From the NCBI RefSeq assembly GCF_000243155.2, contig NC_018017.1, positions 4,092,001 through 4,156,000 of the forward strand: a DNA stretch of 64,000 nt, in the 5' to 3' direction. This DNA comes from Desulfitobacterium dehalogenans ATCC 51507 (lineage in GTDB: Bacteria > Bacillota > Desulfitobacteriia > Desulfitobacteriales > Desulfitobacteriaceae). The position numbers and the translations under genes were made by a program. Positions 38,755-46,593 of this stretch are shown piece after piece. The notes below the pieces were generated by a model. It did not search any database, had not been told where the DNA came from, and saw only the letters and a program-made list of their open reading frames with translations. Position 1 is the stretch's first letter; every line of letters begins with the position of its first letter.

Positions 38755-38781
38755 AAAAAGCGGGACAGAAATCTGTCCCAC
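38755..38781 (-). terminator. Intrinsic terminator after the S41 protease gene
   Basis: Stem GGGACAGA / TCTGTCCC around an AA centre, followed on the minus strand by GCTTTTTG. Confidence 0.85.
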
Positions 38782-38786
38782 TGCAG

Positions 38787-39974
38787 CTATTCCATTTTTT
38801 GACGAAGCGCCTTCAGTGCTTCCGTAAGCTGGGTATCGAAGGCTTTTGTGGTAGGAGAAAGAGTCGCTTCTTCTCCATCCTTTAGCTTCACTTGTACATC
38901 GGGCTCGATGCCCTTTTTATGGATATCTATCTTATTAGGAGTCAAATACTTCGCGGTGGTCAGCTTCACGCTGGTCCCGCTATCCAGTTGGTAAATCGTC
39001 TGCACAATCCCTTTACCAAAGGTCTTGACGCCTACAAGGGTGCCTGTTCCACGATCTCTAATCGCCCCTGAAACAATTTCAGCAGCAGAGGCACTTTCTT
39101 CGTTAACTAAAACCACAAAAGGAATGCCTAAATAATTACCTTCTGAAGCCTTGGTTACGGTGTTGCCTCCTTTATCTACAATATAGACGATGGGGCCAGG
39201 TTGAACAAAGTAACTGGTTACTCCCACAGCGGATTCCAATTCTCCGCCATGGTTATAGCGTAAATCCAAGATCATCCCTTTGTAACGGCTGATATCCATA
39301 TTTCGCAGAACTTCATTGAGTTCAAGAGCTGTATTAGAGGAAAACTGTGAAATTCCGATATAAGCTATGTCCGAGTTCCCTGGCAAAGCCAGTCCTTCTA
39401 CCGTGGGTACCGCTATATTTTCCCGGGTTAAAGGGACGGTGACATTTCGCTTAATGCTTTCTCGATAGACCACCAGGGTAACTTTGGTCCCAGGATCCCC
39501 ACGCATTAGGGATACCGCTTTTTCCTGATCGATGGTGGTAGCGTCCACATCATCGATCTTAATAATAACATCCCCGGGCTGTAGTCCGGCTTTAGCTGCC
39601 GGGGTATTTTTGATTGGTCTCAGCACCACAAGCTTTTGAGGATCCTTCAGACTTAAAATAATCCCCACCCCGCCAAATTTCCCTTCAATCTGTTGCATGA
39701 GCTCTTCATTCTCTTGAGCATTCATATAACTTGAATAGGGATCGCCCAAGGAATCCACAATTCCTTTAGTGGCACCATCAATTAGGGTGTCTACAGGCAC
39801 TTCCTCAAGATAGTCACTTTTAACAAGCTGGACCACTTTTGCTAAGCGTCCTACATGATCCAGATGAGTTACAATGAACCCTCCGACAGCCACTGTAAAA
39901 ATCAAACTCCCTATGACAAGAACCCATCCCAAGTTTTTCAAATACTCTTTCCATCGACTCTCCTGCAAATCCAT
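38787..39974 (-). CDS. S41-family C-terminal processing protease (CtpA-like)
   Basis: 395 residues. One N-terminal membrane helix (about 14-36), a PDZ domain (about 92-170: FGGVGIILSLKDPQK, AAKAGLQPGDVIIKIDDV), and the S41 domain with nucleophile Ser in NEESASAAEIVSGA (about 292) and Lys in VGVKTFGKGIVQT (about 317). Acts outside the membrane on C-terminal tails. In other bacteria Ctp proteases act on peptidoglycan hydrolases, which fits the M23 gene just upstream. Confidence 0.95.
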   Translation of the reverse strand: MDLQESRWKEYLKNLGWVLVIGSLIFTVAVGGFIVTHLDHVGRLAKVVQLVKSDYLEEVPVDTLIDGATKGIVDSLGDPYSSYMNAQENEELMQQIEGKFGGVGIILSLKDPQKLVVLRPIKNTPAAKAGLQPGDVIIKIDDVDATTIDQEKAVSLMRGDPGTKVTLVVYRESIKRNVTVPLTRENIAVPTVEGLALPGNSDIAYIGISQFSSNTALELNEVLRNMDISRYKGMILDLRYNHGGELESAVGVTSYFVQPGPIVYIVDKGGNTVTKASEGNYLGIPFVVLVNEESASAAEIVSGAIRDRGTGTLVGVKTFGKGIVQTIYQLDSGTSVKLTTAKYLTPNKIDIHKKGIEPDVQVKLKDGEEATLSPTTKAFDTQLTEALKALRQKME

Positions 39975-40142
39975 ATCCCCTTCCTACACTGATCCGATCC
40001 CAATCATCTTATGTTCCTTTCTTGGGACGTTTTTTACCGTGACTCATCTCTTGATCTTTGGTAGGAGATAAGTGGCGGGCTTTTATTATTTTTTATATTA
40101 TATGCCTATCCACTTCAGGACATACTTATTTCAAAGTAAACC

Positions 40143-40189
40143 AGGCTTCGCATTTGTCGCTTCATAGAAGGCATAAGAATGCGAAGCCT
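40143..40189 (-). terminator. Terminator-like hairpin after the M23 gene
   Basis: Perfect 12-bp stem AGGCTTCGCATT / AATGCGAAGCCT with a 23-base loop. The T-run on the minus strand is weak (GGTTTAC). Confidence 0.6.
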
Positions 40190-40228
40190 TTGGTTGCCCT
40201 TGTGCTTCCGCAGACTCATTCTTTCTGT

Positions 40229-41362
40229 TTAGCGAAAAAATTGCATAGGATCCGTAGATTCCCCTTTTATACGCACTTCAAAGTGAAGATGAGGCCCCGT
40301 GCTCCAGCCTGTTGAGCCAGCATACGCCACCACATCGCCGGCCTTCACCATATCTCCTACTTTAACGGCCAGCTTGGAATTGTGGCCGTAAAGAGTGGTG
40401 TATCCCCCTCCATGATCGACGATAACAGCATTTCCGTAGGCTCCATACCAATCGGCCATAATGACTTCCCCATTCCCTGCTGCCAAGACTTTCGTCCCCG
40501 TGGGCGCGGGGAGGTCCGTCCCAGTATGCAGGCTCTTCTTTTTCGTTATAGGGTGAATCCGCCAGCCATAGGCGTCGCTGATTTCATAGCATCCGGGTAA
40601 GGGATAGGTGCTGATGGTTCCATGAACCACACCGGAATTGGCCGTTAATTTGCGGATCTTTTCGGCAATTGCGTTAGAGTCCGCTTCCATTTGCTCGATT
40701 TGTTCAAAAATATCACTTTGAGCCTTTTTATTGGTATCCAGGGCTACTTGGTGCTCCTTCTTCTTGGCATCCAGTTCTGCTTTGGCTTTCTCTGCTTCAG
40801 CCTTAAGCTTGGCGGCTTCATCCCGGTGGGCTTGCAATACTTTCGTCTCTTCTTCGATTCTTGCCTTTTCCAAGCCAATATCGGTTAGAATCTTCTGGTC
40901 ATTGTCAATCAAACGGTTAAAATACTCCACCCGGGTGATAAAATCACTGAGGTCCTCTGCTTCAAAAAGAATTTCCAGATAGCTGACTTGACCTACCTGA
41001 TAGATTTCTTTGACCCGTTTCCGCAGCACCTCTTGGCGATTGGCCAGTTCTTCCTCTCGCTTCTTTAACTCCTGCTCGGATTGGTTCACTGCCTCCACAG
41101 CCTGGTTATAAGCAACCTGTTTTTCATTCAAGCTATTCGTCGCTACGGTAATCTGAGTTGCTAAACTCTTAATCTGATTTTGAAGTTTATCGGCAGTATG
41201 GGTAAGATTGTTCAGCTGGCTGCGGGCCTGTTCTCCCTTCTTCTGCAGCTCCCTTTGTTCTTTTATGGCGTCCTCTAATTCCCCGGCTTGAAGTGGAATG
41301 ACGGAACCTGCAAGCAATACTGTTGTAAGTAAAAAGGCTATTGCTCCTCTTTTCTTGGTCAT
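40229..41362 (-). CDS. M23 peptidase with coiled coil (EnvC-like murein hydrolase activator)
   Basis: 377 residues. Signal peptide (about 1-26), a long coiled coil (about 28-245) rich in Glu, Lys, Gln and Leu, then a LytM/M23 domain (about 262-375) with its metal ligands intact: HTGTDL and HLHFEV. This is the architecture of EnvC/PcsB-type proteins governed by FtsEX. Here the metal ligands are kept, so it may cut peptidoglycan itself. It lies immediately downstream of ftsX (19-base gap). Start ATG at 41362. Confidence 0.95.
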   Translation of the reverse strand: MTKKRGAIAFLLTTVLLAGSVIPLQAGELEDAIKEQRELQKKGEQARSQLNNLTHTADKLQNQIKSLATQITVATNSLNEKQVAYNQAVEAVNQSEQELKKREEELANRQEVLRKRVKEIYQVGQVSYLEILFEAEDLSDFITRVEYFNRLIDNDQKILTDIGLEKARIEEETKVLQAHRDEAAKLKAEAEKAKAELDAKKKEHQVALDTNKKAQSDIFEQIEQMEADSNAIAEKIRKLTANSGVVHGTISTYPLPGCYEISDAYGWRIHPITKKKSLHTGTDLPAPTGTKVLAAGNGEVIMADWYGAYGNAVIVDHGGGYTTLYGHNSKLAVKVGDMVKAGDVVAYAGSTGWSTGPHLHFEVRIKGESTDPMQFFR

Positions 41363-41381
41363 TTTTTTCCCTCCTTGATCA

Positions 41382-42266
41382 TTAAACCTTCAGGAAACGT
41401 CTTAAGGAAATCACGCTTCCTGCCGCACCTATTCCCATACTTAAAAGGACGATGGAACCCAGTACCTTTCCGATGAGCCCTGCTTCGTTAACCACGGGCA
41501 TAAAGGCCAACGTGGTTTGTATGTACTTAGCCAGCCAATCATAGCCGAACCCCACCAGCAGGATAGCCAACAAACCCCCTGCCAATCCTAAAAACATCCC
41601 CTCCAAGATAAAGGGCCAGCGAATAAAGGCATTGCTCGCCCCGACCAGCTTCATAATCTCAATTTCCTTACGACGGGAAAAAACATTCATCTTAATGTTT
41701 AAAGAGATCAAAATCAGGGAGGCGATGGCAAACAGCCCTACCACCGTTGTTCCCGCCCAGCGGAGCCACTTGGTAAACTTCAGCAAGGGCTCTACCAGGT
41801 TTTTCCCATAGACTACATTATCCACACCGGTCAGCTTAGTAATCCGGTCGGCCACACTTTCAACTTGCTGCGGGTCCACTACATGGACGGTATATTTATC
41901 CGGGAAAGGGTTCGTGCCCCCTAAATCCGAGACAATGGTCGTGGAACTCATCGAACCGGAAAAATTCTTCAAAGCCTGCTCTTTCGGAACAAACTCAATA
42001 GTGTCCACCCCCGCCAAGCCTTTGAGCTTCTCACCCAAAGCCCCGACCTCTTGAGAATTCAAATCATCCTGAGCAAACACGGCAATCTGCAGTTCGGATT
42101 CAAAATCCGAAGCCAGATTCGAGGCATTGAGCAAGAAGAACACCGATGCTCCTAAAATGACCATAGAGATCATCACCGTCAGCACTGAAGCAATACTTAA
42201 CCATAAATTTCTGCGAATAGAGTGAGTTACTTCGCGAAATATGTACTCGAGAGAATTAAACGCCAT
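41382..42266 (-). CDS. ftsX: Cell division protein FtsX
   Basis: 294 residues with four membrane helices (one near 20-45, three in the C-terminal half) and an extracellular domain between the first two (LQIAVFAQDDL to VVYGKNLVEPL). FtsX transmits ATP hydrolysis by FtsE to extracellular hydrolases. Start ATG at 42266 (or 42272) overlaps the ftsE 3' end by about 11 bases, so the two are translationally coupled. Its likely effector is the M23 protein encoded next. Confidence 0.95.
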   Translation of the reverse strand: MAFNSLEYIFREVTHSIRRNLWLSIASVLTVMISMVILGASVFFLLNASNLASDFESELQIAVFAQDDLNSQEVGALGEKLKGLAGVDTIEFVPKEQALKNFSGSMSSTTIVSDLGGTNPFPDKYTVHVVDPQQVESVADRITKLTGVDNVVYGKNLVEPLLKFTKWLRWAGTTVVGLFAIASLILISLNIKMNVFSRRKEIEIMKLVGASNAFIRWPFILEGMFLGLAGGLLAILLVGFGYDWLAKYIQTTLAFMPVVNEAGLIGKVLGSIVLLSMGIGAAGSVISLRRFLKV

Positions 42267-42942
42267 ATCCATAAGCCCCCTGCTTCTGATCACGTGCAAC
42301 TTTTCCATCTTCAATCGCTATGACACGCTTCTGCATTTGATCGACGATATCCCGGGCATGAGTGGCCATCACAATGGTCGTTCCTCTGCGATTAATATTA
42401 TAGAGCAGCTCCATAATCTCCCAGGCAGTCTCCGGGTCCAGATTACCCGTAGGTTCATCCGCCACTAAAAGGGAGGGATTGTTGACAATAGCTCTGGCTA
42501 CCGAAACCCTCTGCTGCTCCCCTCCGGATAACTCATGAGGAAAGGCTTTCTCTTTATTGGCTAAGCCCACAAGCTCCAGAACTTTCTTCGTCCGGCTCTT
42601 GACCTCCCGATTGCCAACACCGATAACCTCCAAGGCAAAGGCCACATTTTCAAAGGCCGTTTTATTGGGTAAAAGACGAAAGTCCTGGAATATAACGCCA
42701 ATATTTCTACGCAGATGGGGAACCTCCCGTTCCCGCATACGAATCATACTTTTACCATTCATGGTCACTTGACCCCGGGTGGGCAATTCCTCACGGTAGA
42801 GCAAGCGGATCAGGGTGGATTTCCCCGCACCACTGGGTCCCACCAGAAAAATAAACTCCCCTTTGTCTATTTTTAGACTAATATCGACAAGGGCCTTGGC
42901 GCCGTTCGGATAGATCTTCGATACATTCGTCATTTGGATCAT
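42256..42942 (-). CDS. ftsE: Cell division ATP-binding protein FtsE
   Basis: 228 residues. Walker A VGPSGAGKSTLIRLL (about 34-46), signature LSGGEQQRVSVAR (about 138), Walker B LLVADEPTGNLDP (about 160). The N-terminus MIQMTNVSKIYPNGAKAL is typical. Start ATG at 42942 after GGAGGCCTAGG. First gene of the ftsE-ftsX-M23-S41 cluster. Confidence 0.97.
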   Translation of the reverse strand: MIQMTNVSKIYPNGAKALVDISLKIDKGEFIFLVGPSGAGKSTLIRLLYREELPTRGQVTMNGKSMIRMREREVPHLRRNIGVIFQDFRLLPNKTAFENVAFALEVIGVGNREVKSRTKKVLELVGLANKEKAFPHELSGGEQQRVSVARAIVNNPSLLVADEPTGNLDPETAWEIMELLYNINRRGTTIVMATHARDIVDQMQKRVIAIEDGKVARDQKQGAYGYGV

Positions 42943-43071
42943 TTTTTCCTAGGCCTCCTTGAATTCTCCTTGAGCTCCCATTTTATCCAAACCTATAAGG
43001 TAATTCGACATGAGGTATGGATTTCCTGTTATCAAAATGCCAAAAACTTATTTCAAAGAAGAAGTTGGGGG

Positions 43072-43105
43072 TAAAAGAAAAAACCCGATTCGAAAAATCG
43101 GGTTT
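43072..43105 (-). terminator. Intrinsic terminator after the 87-residue gene
   Basis: AAACCCGATT / AATCGGGTTT, 10 bp perfect with a 5-base loop, followed on the minus strand by TTTTCTTTT. Confidence 0.9.
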
Positions 43106-43118
43106 ATAACACTATGGG

Positions 43119-43382
43119 TTACAGATTCTCTTTTAAAGCTTTCTCCAAGGCTGAAAATTTTGTCTCCGCTTCATCCTCATCAATGAACCAAAGGCAACCT
43201 TCATTAGGCTCTTCGCGATTGAAGGTGTGAATCAGGCCATTTTTTATTGTATTGCCCCATGCCACAAAAAATTGTGTTGGAGAATTCACGGGATTGACAC
43301 CCGTACCCAAATAAATAAGAATCCCATTCACTTCGGTTTGTCGAAGAATATTAGCTTTAGTCATACCACAGGGATTACTCAA
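43119..43382 (-). CDS. Uncharacterised 87-residue protein
   Basis: 87 residues, no family recognised. It has no signal or membrane segment. It contains a hydrophobic strand pattern (GILIYLGTG, TQFFVAWGN) and an acidic C-terminal helix (DEDEAETKFSALEKAL). The start is TTG at 43382 after GGAGGG; the in-frame ATG at 43364 lacks a site. It lies 36 bases after the transketolase C-terminal gene and ends at a strong terminator, so it may be the last gene of that operon. Confidence 0.7.
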   Translation of the reverse strand: MSNPCGMTKANILRQTEVNGILIYLGTGVNPVNSPTQFFVAWGNTIKNGLIHTFNREEPNEGCLWFIDEDEAETKFSALEKALKENL

Positions 43383-43418
43383 AACCTATCCCTCCCCGCT
43401 CCTACCTTTTGGGAATCT

Positions 43419-44354
43419 CTATTTCCTGGCAATAACCGCTTTCACTGCTTCCACAACTTCCTTTTTGGTCAAGCCGTATTTCTCCAACAACTCCAAAGGA
43501 CGGCCAGATTCACCAAAAGTATCCTTCATCCCAACCCGTACTAAAGGAGTAGGTCTATATTCACTTAAGACTTCGGCCACTGCGCTTCCCAAACCGCCAA
43601 TAATATTATGCTCTTCAGCAGTGACTGCCGCACCGGTCTTTTGGGCACAAGCGACGATGGTCTCCACATCGAGAGGCTTTACGGAAGCCACATTAACCAC
43701 CGCAACATCAAGTCCTTCTTCTTCAAGGTCCTGAGCAGCTTCCAAAGCTGCTGCCACCATGACTCCGTTAGCAAAAACGACACAGTTCGAGCCTTCCCGA
43801 AGGACATTGGCTTTGCCGATCTCAAACTTATAGTTATCATCAAAGAGCAGAGGAACATCTAGCCGGCCCATACGGATATAGACAGGGCCTTCATAGTCTG
43901 CAGCTGCGCGGATGACTTGCCGGGTTTCTTCCCCATCTGCAGGCACTAATACGGTCATATTGGGTACAGCCCTCATAATGGCCACATCCTCCACCGCCTG
44001 GTGAGATCCTCCGTCCTCACCAACAGTAACACCGGCATGGGTGGCGGCGATTTTAACATTTAATTTCGGATAGGCGATAGAGTTGCGAATCTGCTCAAAG
44101 GCCCGTCCTGTGGCAAAAATGGCAAACGTGCTGGCAAAGGGAATCTTCCCCGCCGCTGCCAAACCTGCCGCTGTGCCCATAAGGTTGGCTTCCGCGATTC
44201 CCATATTAAAAAACCGTTCCGGATAATGCTTTGCAAAATCAGCAGTCTTCGTGGATTTAGACAGGTCCGCATCCAAAACAACGATATCTTTATTTTCTGC
44301 CCCTAAGGTCACTAAGGCCTTACCATAGGCATCCCGTGTTGCTTGTTTAGCCAA
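43419..44354 (-). CDS. Transketolase, C-terminal subunit
   Basis: 311 residues: the pyrimidine-binding domain (about 1-180: DADLSKSTKTADFAKHYPERF, GMAEAN-type IGMIAEANL) and the C-terminal swivel domain (about 190-305). The catalytic Glu lies in the GIAEANLMG segment. Together with the next gene it makes one split transketolase, a thiamine diphosphate enzyme of the pentose phosphate pathway. TTG start at 44354 overlaps the end of the N-terminal subunit gene by 8 bases and has a GGAGG site. Confidence 0.95.
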   Translation of the reverse strand: MAKQATRDAYGKALVTLGAENKDIVVLDADLSKSTKTADFAKHYPERFFNMGIAEANLMGTAAGLAAAGKIPFASTFAIFATGRAFEQIRNSIAYPKLNVKIAATHAGVTVGEDGGSHQAVEDVAIMRAVPNMTVLVPADGEETRQVIRAAADYEGPVYIRMGRLDVPLLFDDNYKFEIGKANVLREGSNCVVFANGVMVAAALEAAQDLEEEGLDVAVVNVASVKPLDVETIVACAQKTGAAVTAEEHNIIGGLGSAVAEVLSEYRPTPLVRVGMKDTFGESGRPLELLEKYGLTKKEVVEAVKAVIARK

Positions 44355-45180
44355 GGCGTGCCGCCTCCTCTCCTAATTCCTTCAAGGCTTGCTCTGCTTG
44401 TTCGGCATTAGGTGCGTTCCCATGCCAGCCCACTTGGTTTTCCATAAAGGACACCCCTTTACCCTTGACGGTCCGGGCAATAAGAATGGTGGGTTTTCCT
44501 TTTATACTTTTAGCTTCGGCAAAGGCAGCCAGTAGATCTTCTATATCATGTCCATCCACCTCAATGACATGCCAGCCAAAAGCCTTCCATTTGTCGTTCA
44601 AAGGATCGGAGGACATAATTTTGTCCGTTGTTCCGTCAATTTGCAGACCGTTGTAGTCGAGAACGGCAATGACATTATCCAGCTTATAGTGAGCTGCAGC
44701 CATAGCTGCCTCCCACACTTGGCCTTCCGCCATTTCACCGTCTCCTAAGACGACATAGACCCGGAAATCCTTCTTGTCCAATTTTCCGGCAAGAGCCATC
44801 CCGTTGGCTGCAGAAAGCCCTTGGCCCAAAGAGCCCGTGGACATATCCACACCGGGGACTTTCTTCATATCCGGATGACCTTGTAGAATCCGACCGGTTT
44901 GGCGCAGTCCCAGGATTTCCTCTTTGGGAAAGAAGCCCTTTTCAACAAGGGCTGCATAAAGCACCGGTGCAGCATGTCCCTTAGCTAATACAAAGCGATC
45001 CCGATCAACCCAATGGGGATCCTCCGGATTAACGTTCATCTCATGAAAATACAGAACCGCTAGTATGTCCGCAGCAGATAGGCTGCCTCCAGGATGACCT
45101 GATTTGGCCGGCACAAGCATGGTAATAATATCCTGGCGTATTTGATTGGCCATTCGTTTGAGTTCAATCACACTCACCAT
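44347..45180 (-). CDS. Transketolase, N-terminal subunit
   Basis: 277 residues. The thiamine diphosphate binding half: SGHPGGSLSAADIL (about 27), and the GDGxxxEGQ motif as LGDGEMAEGQVWEA (about 145-160), with metal-binding Asn/Asp in DYNGLQIDG (about 180). Start ATG at 45180 follows GGAGGG; the frame to 45243 is longer but lacks a site. The split form is common in Firmicutes and archaea. Confidence 0.95.
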   Translation of the reverse strand: MVSVIELKRMANQIRQDIITMLVPAKSGHPGGSLSAADILAVLYFHEMNVNPEDPHWVDRDRFVLAKGHAAPVLYAALVEKGFFPKEEILGLRQTGRILQGHPDMKKVPGVDMSTGSLGQGLSAANGMALAGKLDKKDFRVYVVLGDGEMAEGQVWEAAMAAAHYKLDNVIAVLDYNGLQIDGTTDKIMSSDPLNDKWKAFGWHVIEVDGHDIEDLLAAFAEAKSIKGKPTILIARTVKGKGVSFMENQVGWHGNAPNAEQAEQALKELGEEAARLG

Positions 45181-45254
45181 AATCCCTCCATTTATGTGGT
45201 TGACAAAGCATCCTATTAAAACCAGTTTTCTATAGTATCTCATTTTAAAGTCGA

Positions 45255-45304
45255 AAACTCATAGAATATCTAAAAAATCGCCAACATTTATATTCTATGA
45301 GTTT
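45255..45304. promoter_or_regulatory. Inverted repeat upstream of the transketolase operon
   Basis: Perfect 14-bp arms AAACTCATAGAATA / TATTCTATGAGTTT with a 22-base spacer. It lies about 75 bases upstream of the transketolase start and next to the prfB terminator. It could be an operator or a second terminator. Confidence 0.45.
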
Positions 45305-45330
45305 AAAAGGCTTGGCTCATGGCCAAGCCT
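45304..45330 (-). terminator. Intrinsic terminator after prfB
   Basis: AGGCTTGGC / GCCAAGCCT, 9 bp perfect with a 5-base loop, followed on the minus strand by TTTTAAA. Confidence 0.85.
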
Positions 45331-45391
45331 CATCTTTACACATCTTGATTCAGCTTATATTTTATCTTTGCATACTACATCTGATCTCAGC

Positions 45392-46499
45392 TTACTGAGC
45401 GGCTTTTGTCTTTTGCAGGTAAGCAGCGATAAACGGGTCAATCTCTCCGTCCATAACAGCTCCGGTATTCGCTGTTTCCTCGTTGGTCCGGTGATCCTTG
45501 ACCATATTATAAGGATGGAACACATAGGAACGAATCTGGCTTCCCCAAGCAATATCTTGTTGTTCTCCACGAATCTCGGAAATCTCATCTTCCTGCTGCT
45601 TGCGTTTCAGCTCCAAGAGCTTGGCTTGCAGGATACGCAAGCAATAGGCTCTGTTTTGAATCTGAGAACGCTCGCTCTGGGACTGAACCACAATCCCCGT
45701 GGGTAAGTGAGTGATCCGAACTGCGGAGCTTGTCTTATTCACATGCTGTCCACCCGCACCGCTGGCACGGTAGGTATCCACTTTGAGATCTTCTGGAGGA
45801 ATTTGAATCTCTGCATTATCCTCCATCACCTCAGGTATAACATCCACAGATGCAAAGGAGGTATGACGTCGTCCTGAAGCGTCAAAAGGAGATATCCGCA
45901 CCAGGCGATGTACTCCTTTCTCCGCCTTCAAATAGCCATAGGCATTTTCTCCTGCAAAGGATAGGGTTGCACTCTTTACTCCTGCTTCATCGCCGGGCAG
46001 AAAATCCATGATTTCTACTTTATAACCATGGCGTTCTCCATAGCGGATATACATCCGATACAGCATAGATACCCAGTCCTGAGCTTCCGTACCACCGGCT
46101 CCCGCATGAAGGGTCAGAATGGCGTTATTGCGATCATAAGGGCCGCTCAAAAGGATCTCCAGTTCTAACCCGTCCAGGCTTTGTTGAAGGGCTAAAATTC
46201 CTTCCTCAAGTTCAGGCTCGAGGGATTCATCCTTTTCTTCCACTGCCATTTGATAGAGGGTTAGCATATCATCTAATTGCTGCTTTAAGGTGTAATAGGT
46301 TTTGACTTTCTCCTGCTGATAAGAAAGTTCCTGCATGACTTTTTGAGCCGCTTCGGGGTTATCCCAAAAGTCCGGCCTTTGTAGTTCGATCTCTAAGATA
46401 CTGATTTTATCCTCACGCTGAGGGACGTCAAAGTGAAACCCTCAAATCAGCTAAGCGCATTTCTAAACTTTCCAGCTCTTTTTTCCATTCAAATATCAC
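45392..46499 (-). CDS. prfB: Peptide chain release factor 2 (programmed +1 frameshift)
   Basis: About 368 residues when the two frames are joined. It recognises UGA and UAA. The first 23 codons start at GTG 46499 after AAGGTGGTGA and end at in-frame TGA (46428-46430). A +1 shift at CTT-TGA-C continues as DVPQREDKISILEIEL and into the main frame. RF2 marks: SPF anticodon-like tripeptide in RISPFDASGRR, and GGQ in GAGGQHVNKTSSAVR (about 245). The frame open to 46336 alone lacks the true N-terminus. It lies 95 bases after secA. Confidence 0.97.
46427..46433 (-). other. prfB programmed frameshift site
   Basis: The minus-strand sequence reads AGGGTTTCACTTTGAC. CTT is the slip codon, TGA the in-frame stop and C the weakening base after it. 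The AGGG is a weak internal Shine-Dalgarno-like element. When RF2 is scarce the ribosome slips to GAC. Confidence 0.95.
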
Positions 46500-46526
46500 T
46501 TAACGTTCACCACCTTATCGTTTTCG

Positions 46527-46569
46527 AAAAGTAAGGCATATTGCAGCCCAGGGCCTCATTATGCCTTAC
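46527..46569 (-). terminator. Terminator after secA
   Basis: Perfect 10-bp stem GTAAGGCATA / TATGCCTTAC with a 19-base loop, followed on the minus strand by CTTTTC. It lies between secA and prfB and may only partly stop transcription. Confidence 0.7.
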
Positions 46570-46593
46570 GAGTTTTCCTTTATAAAAAGTGCT

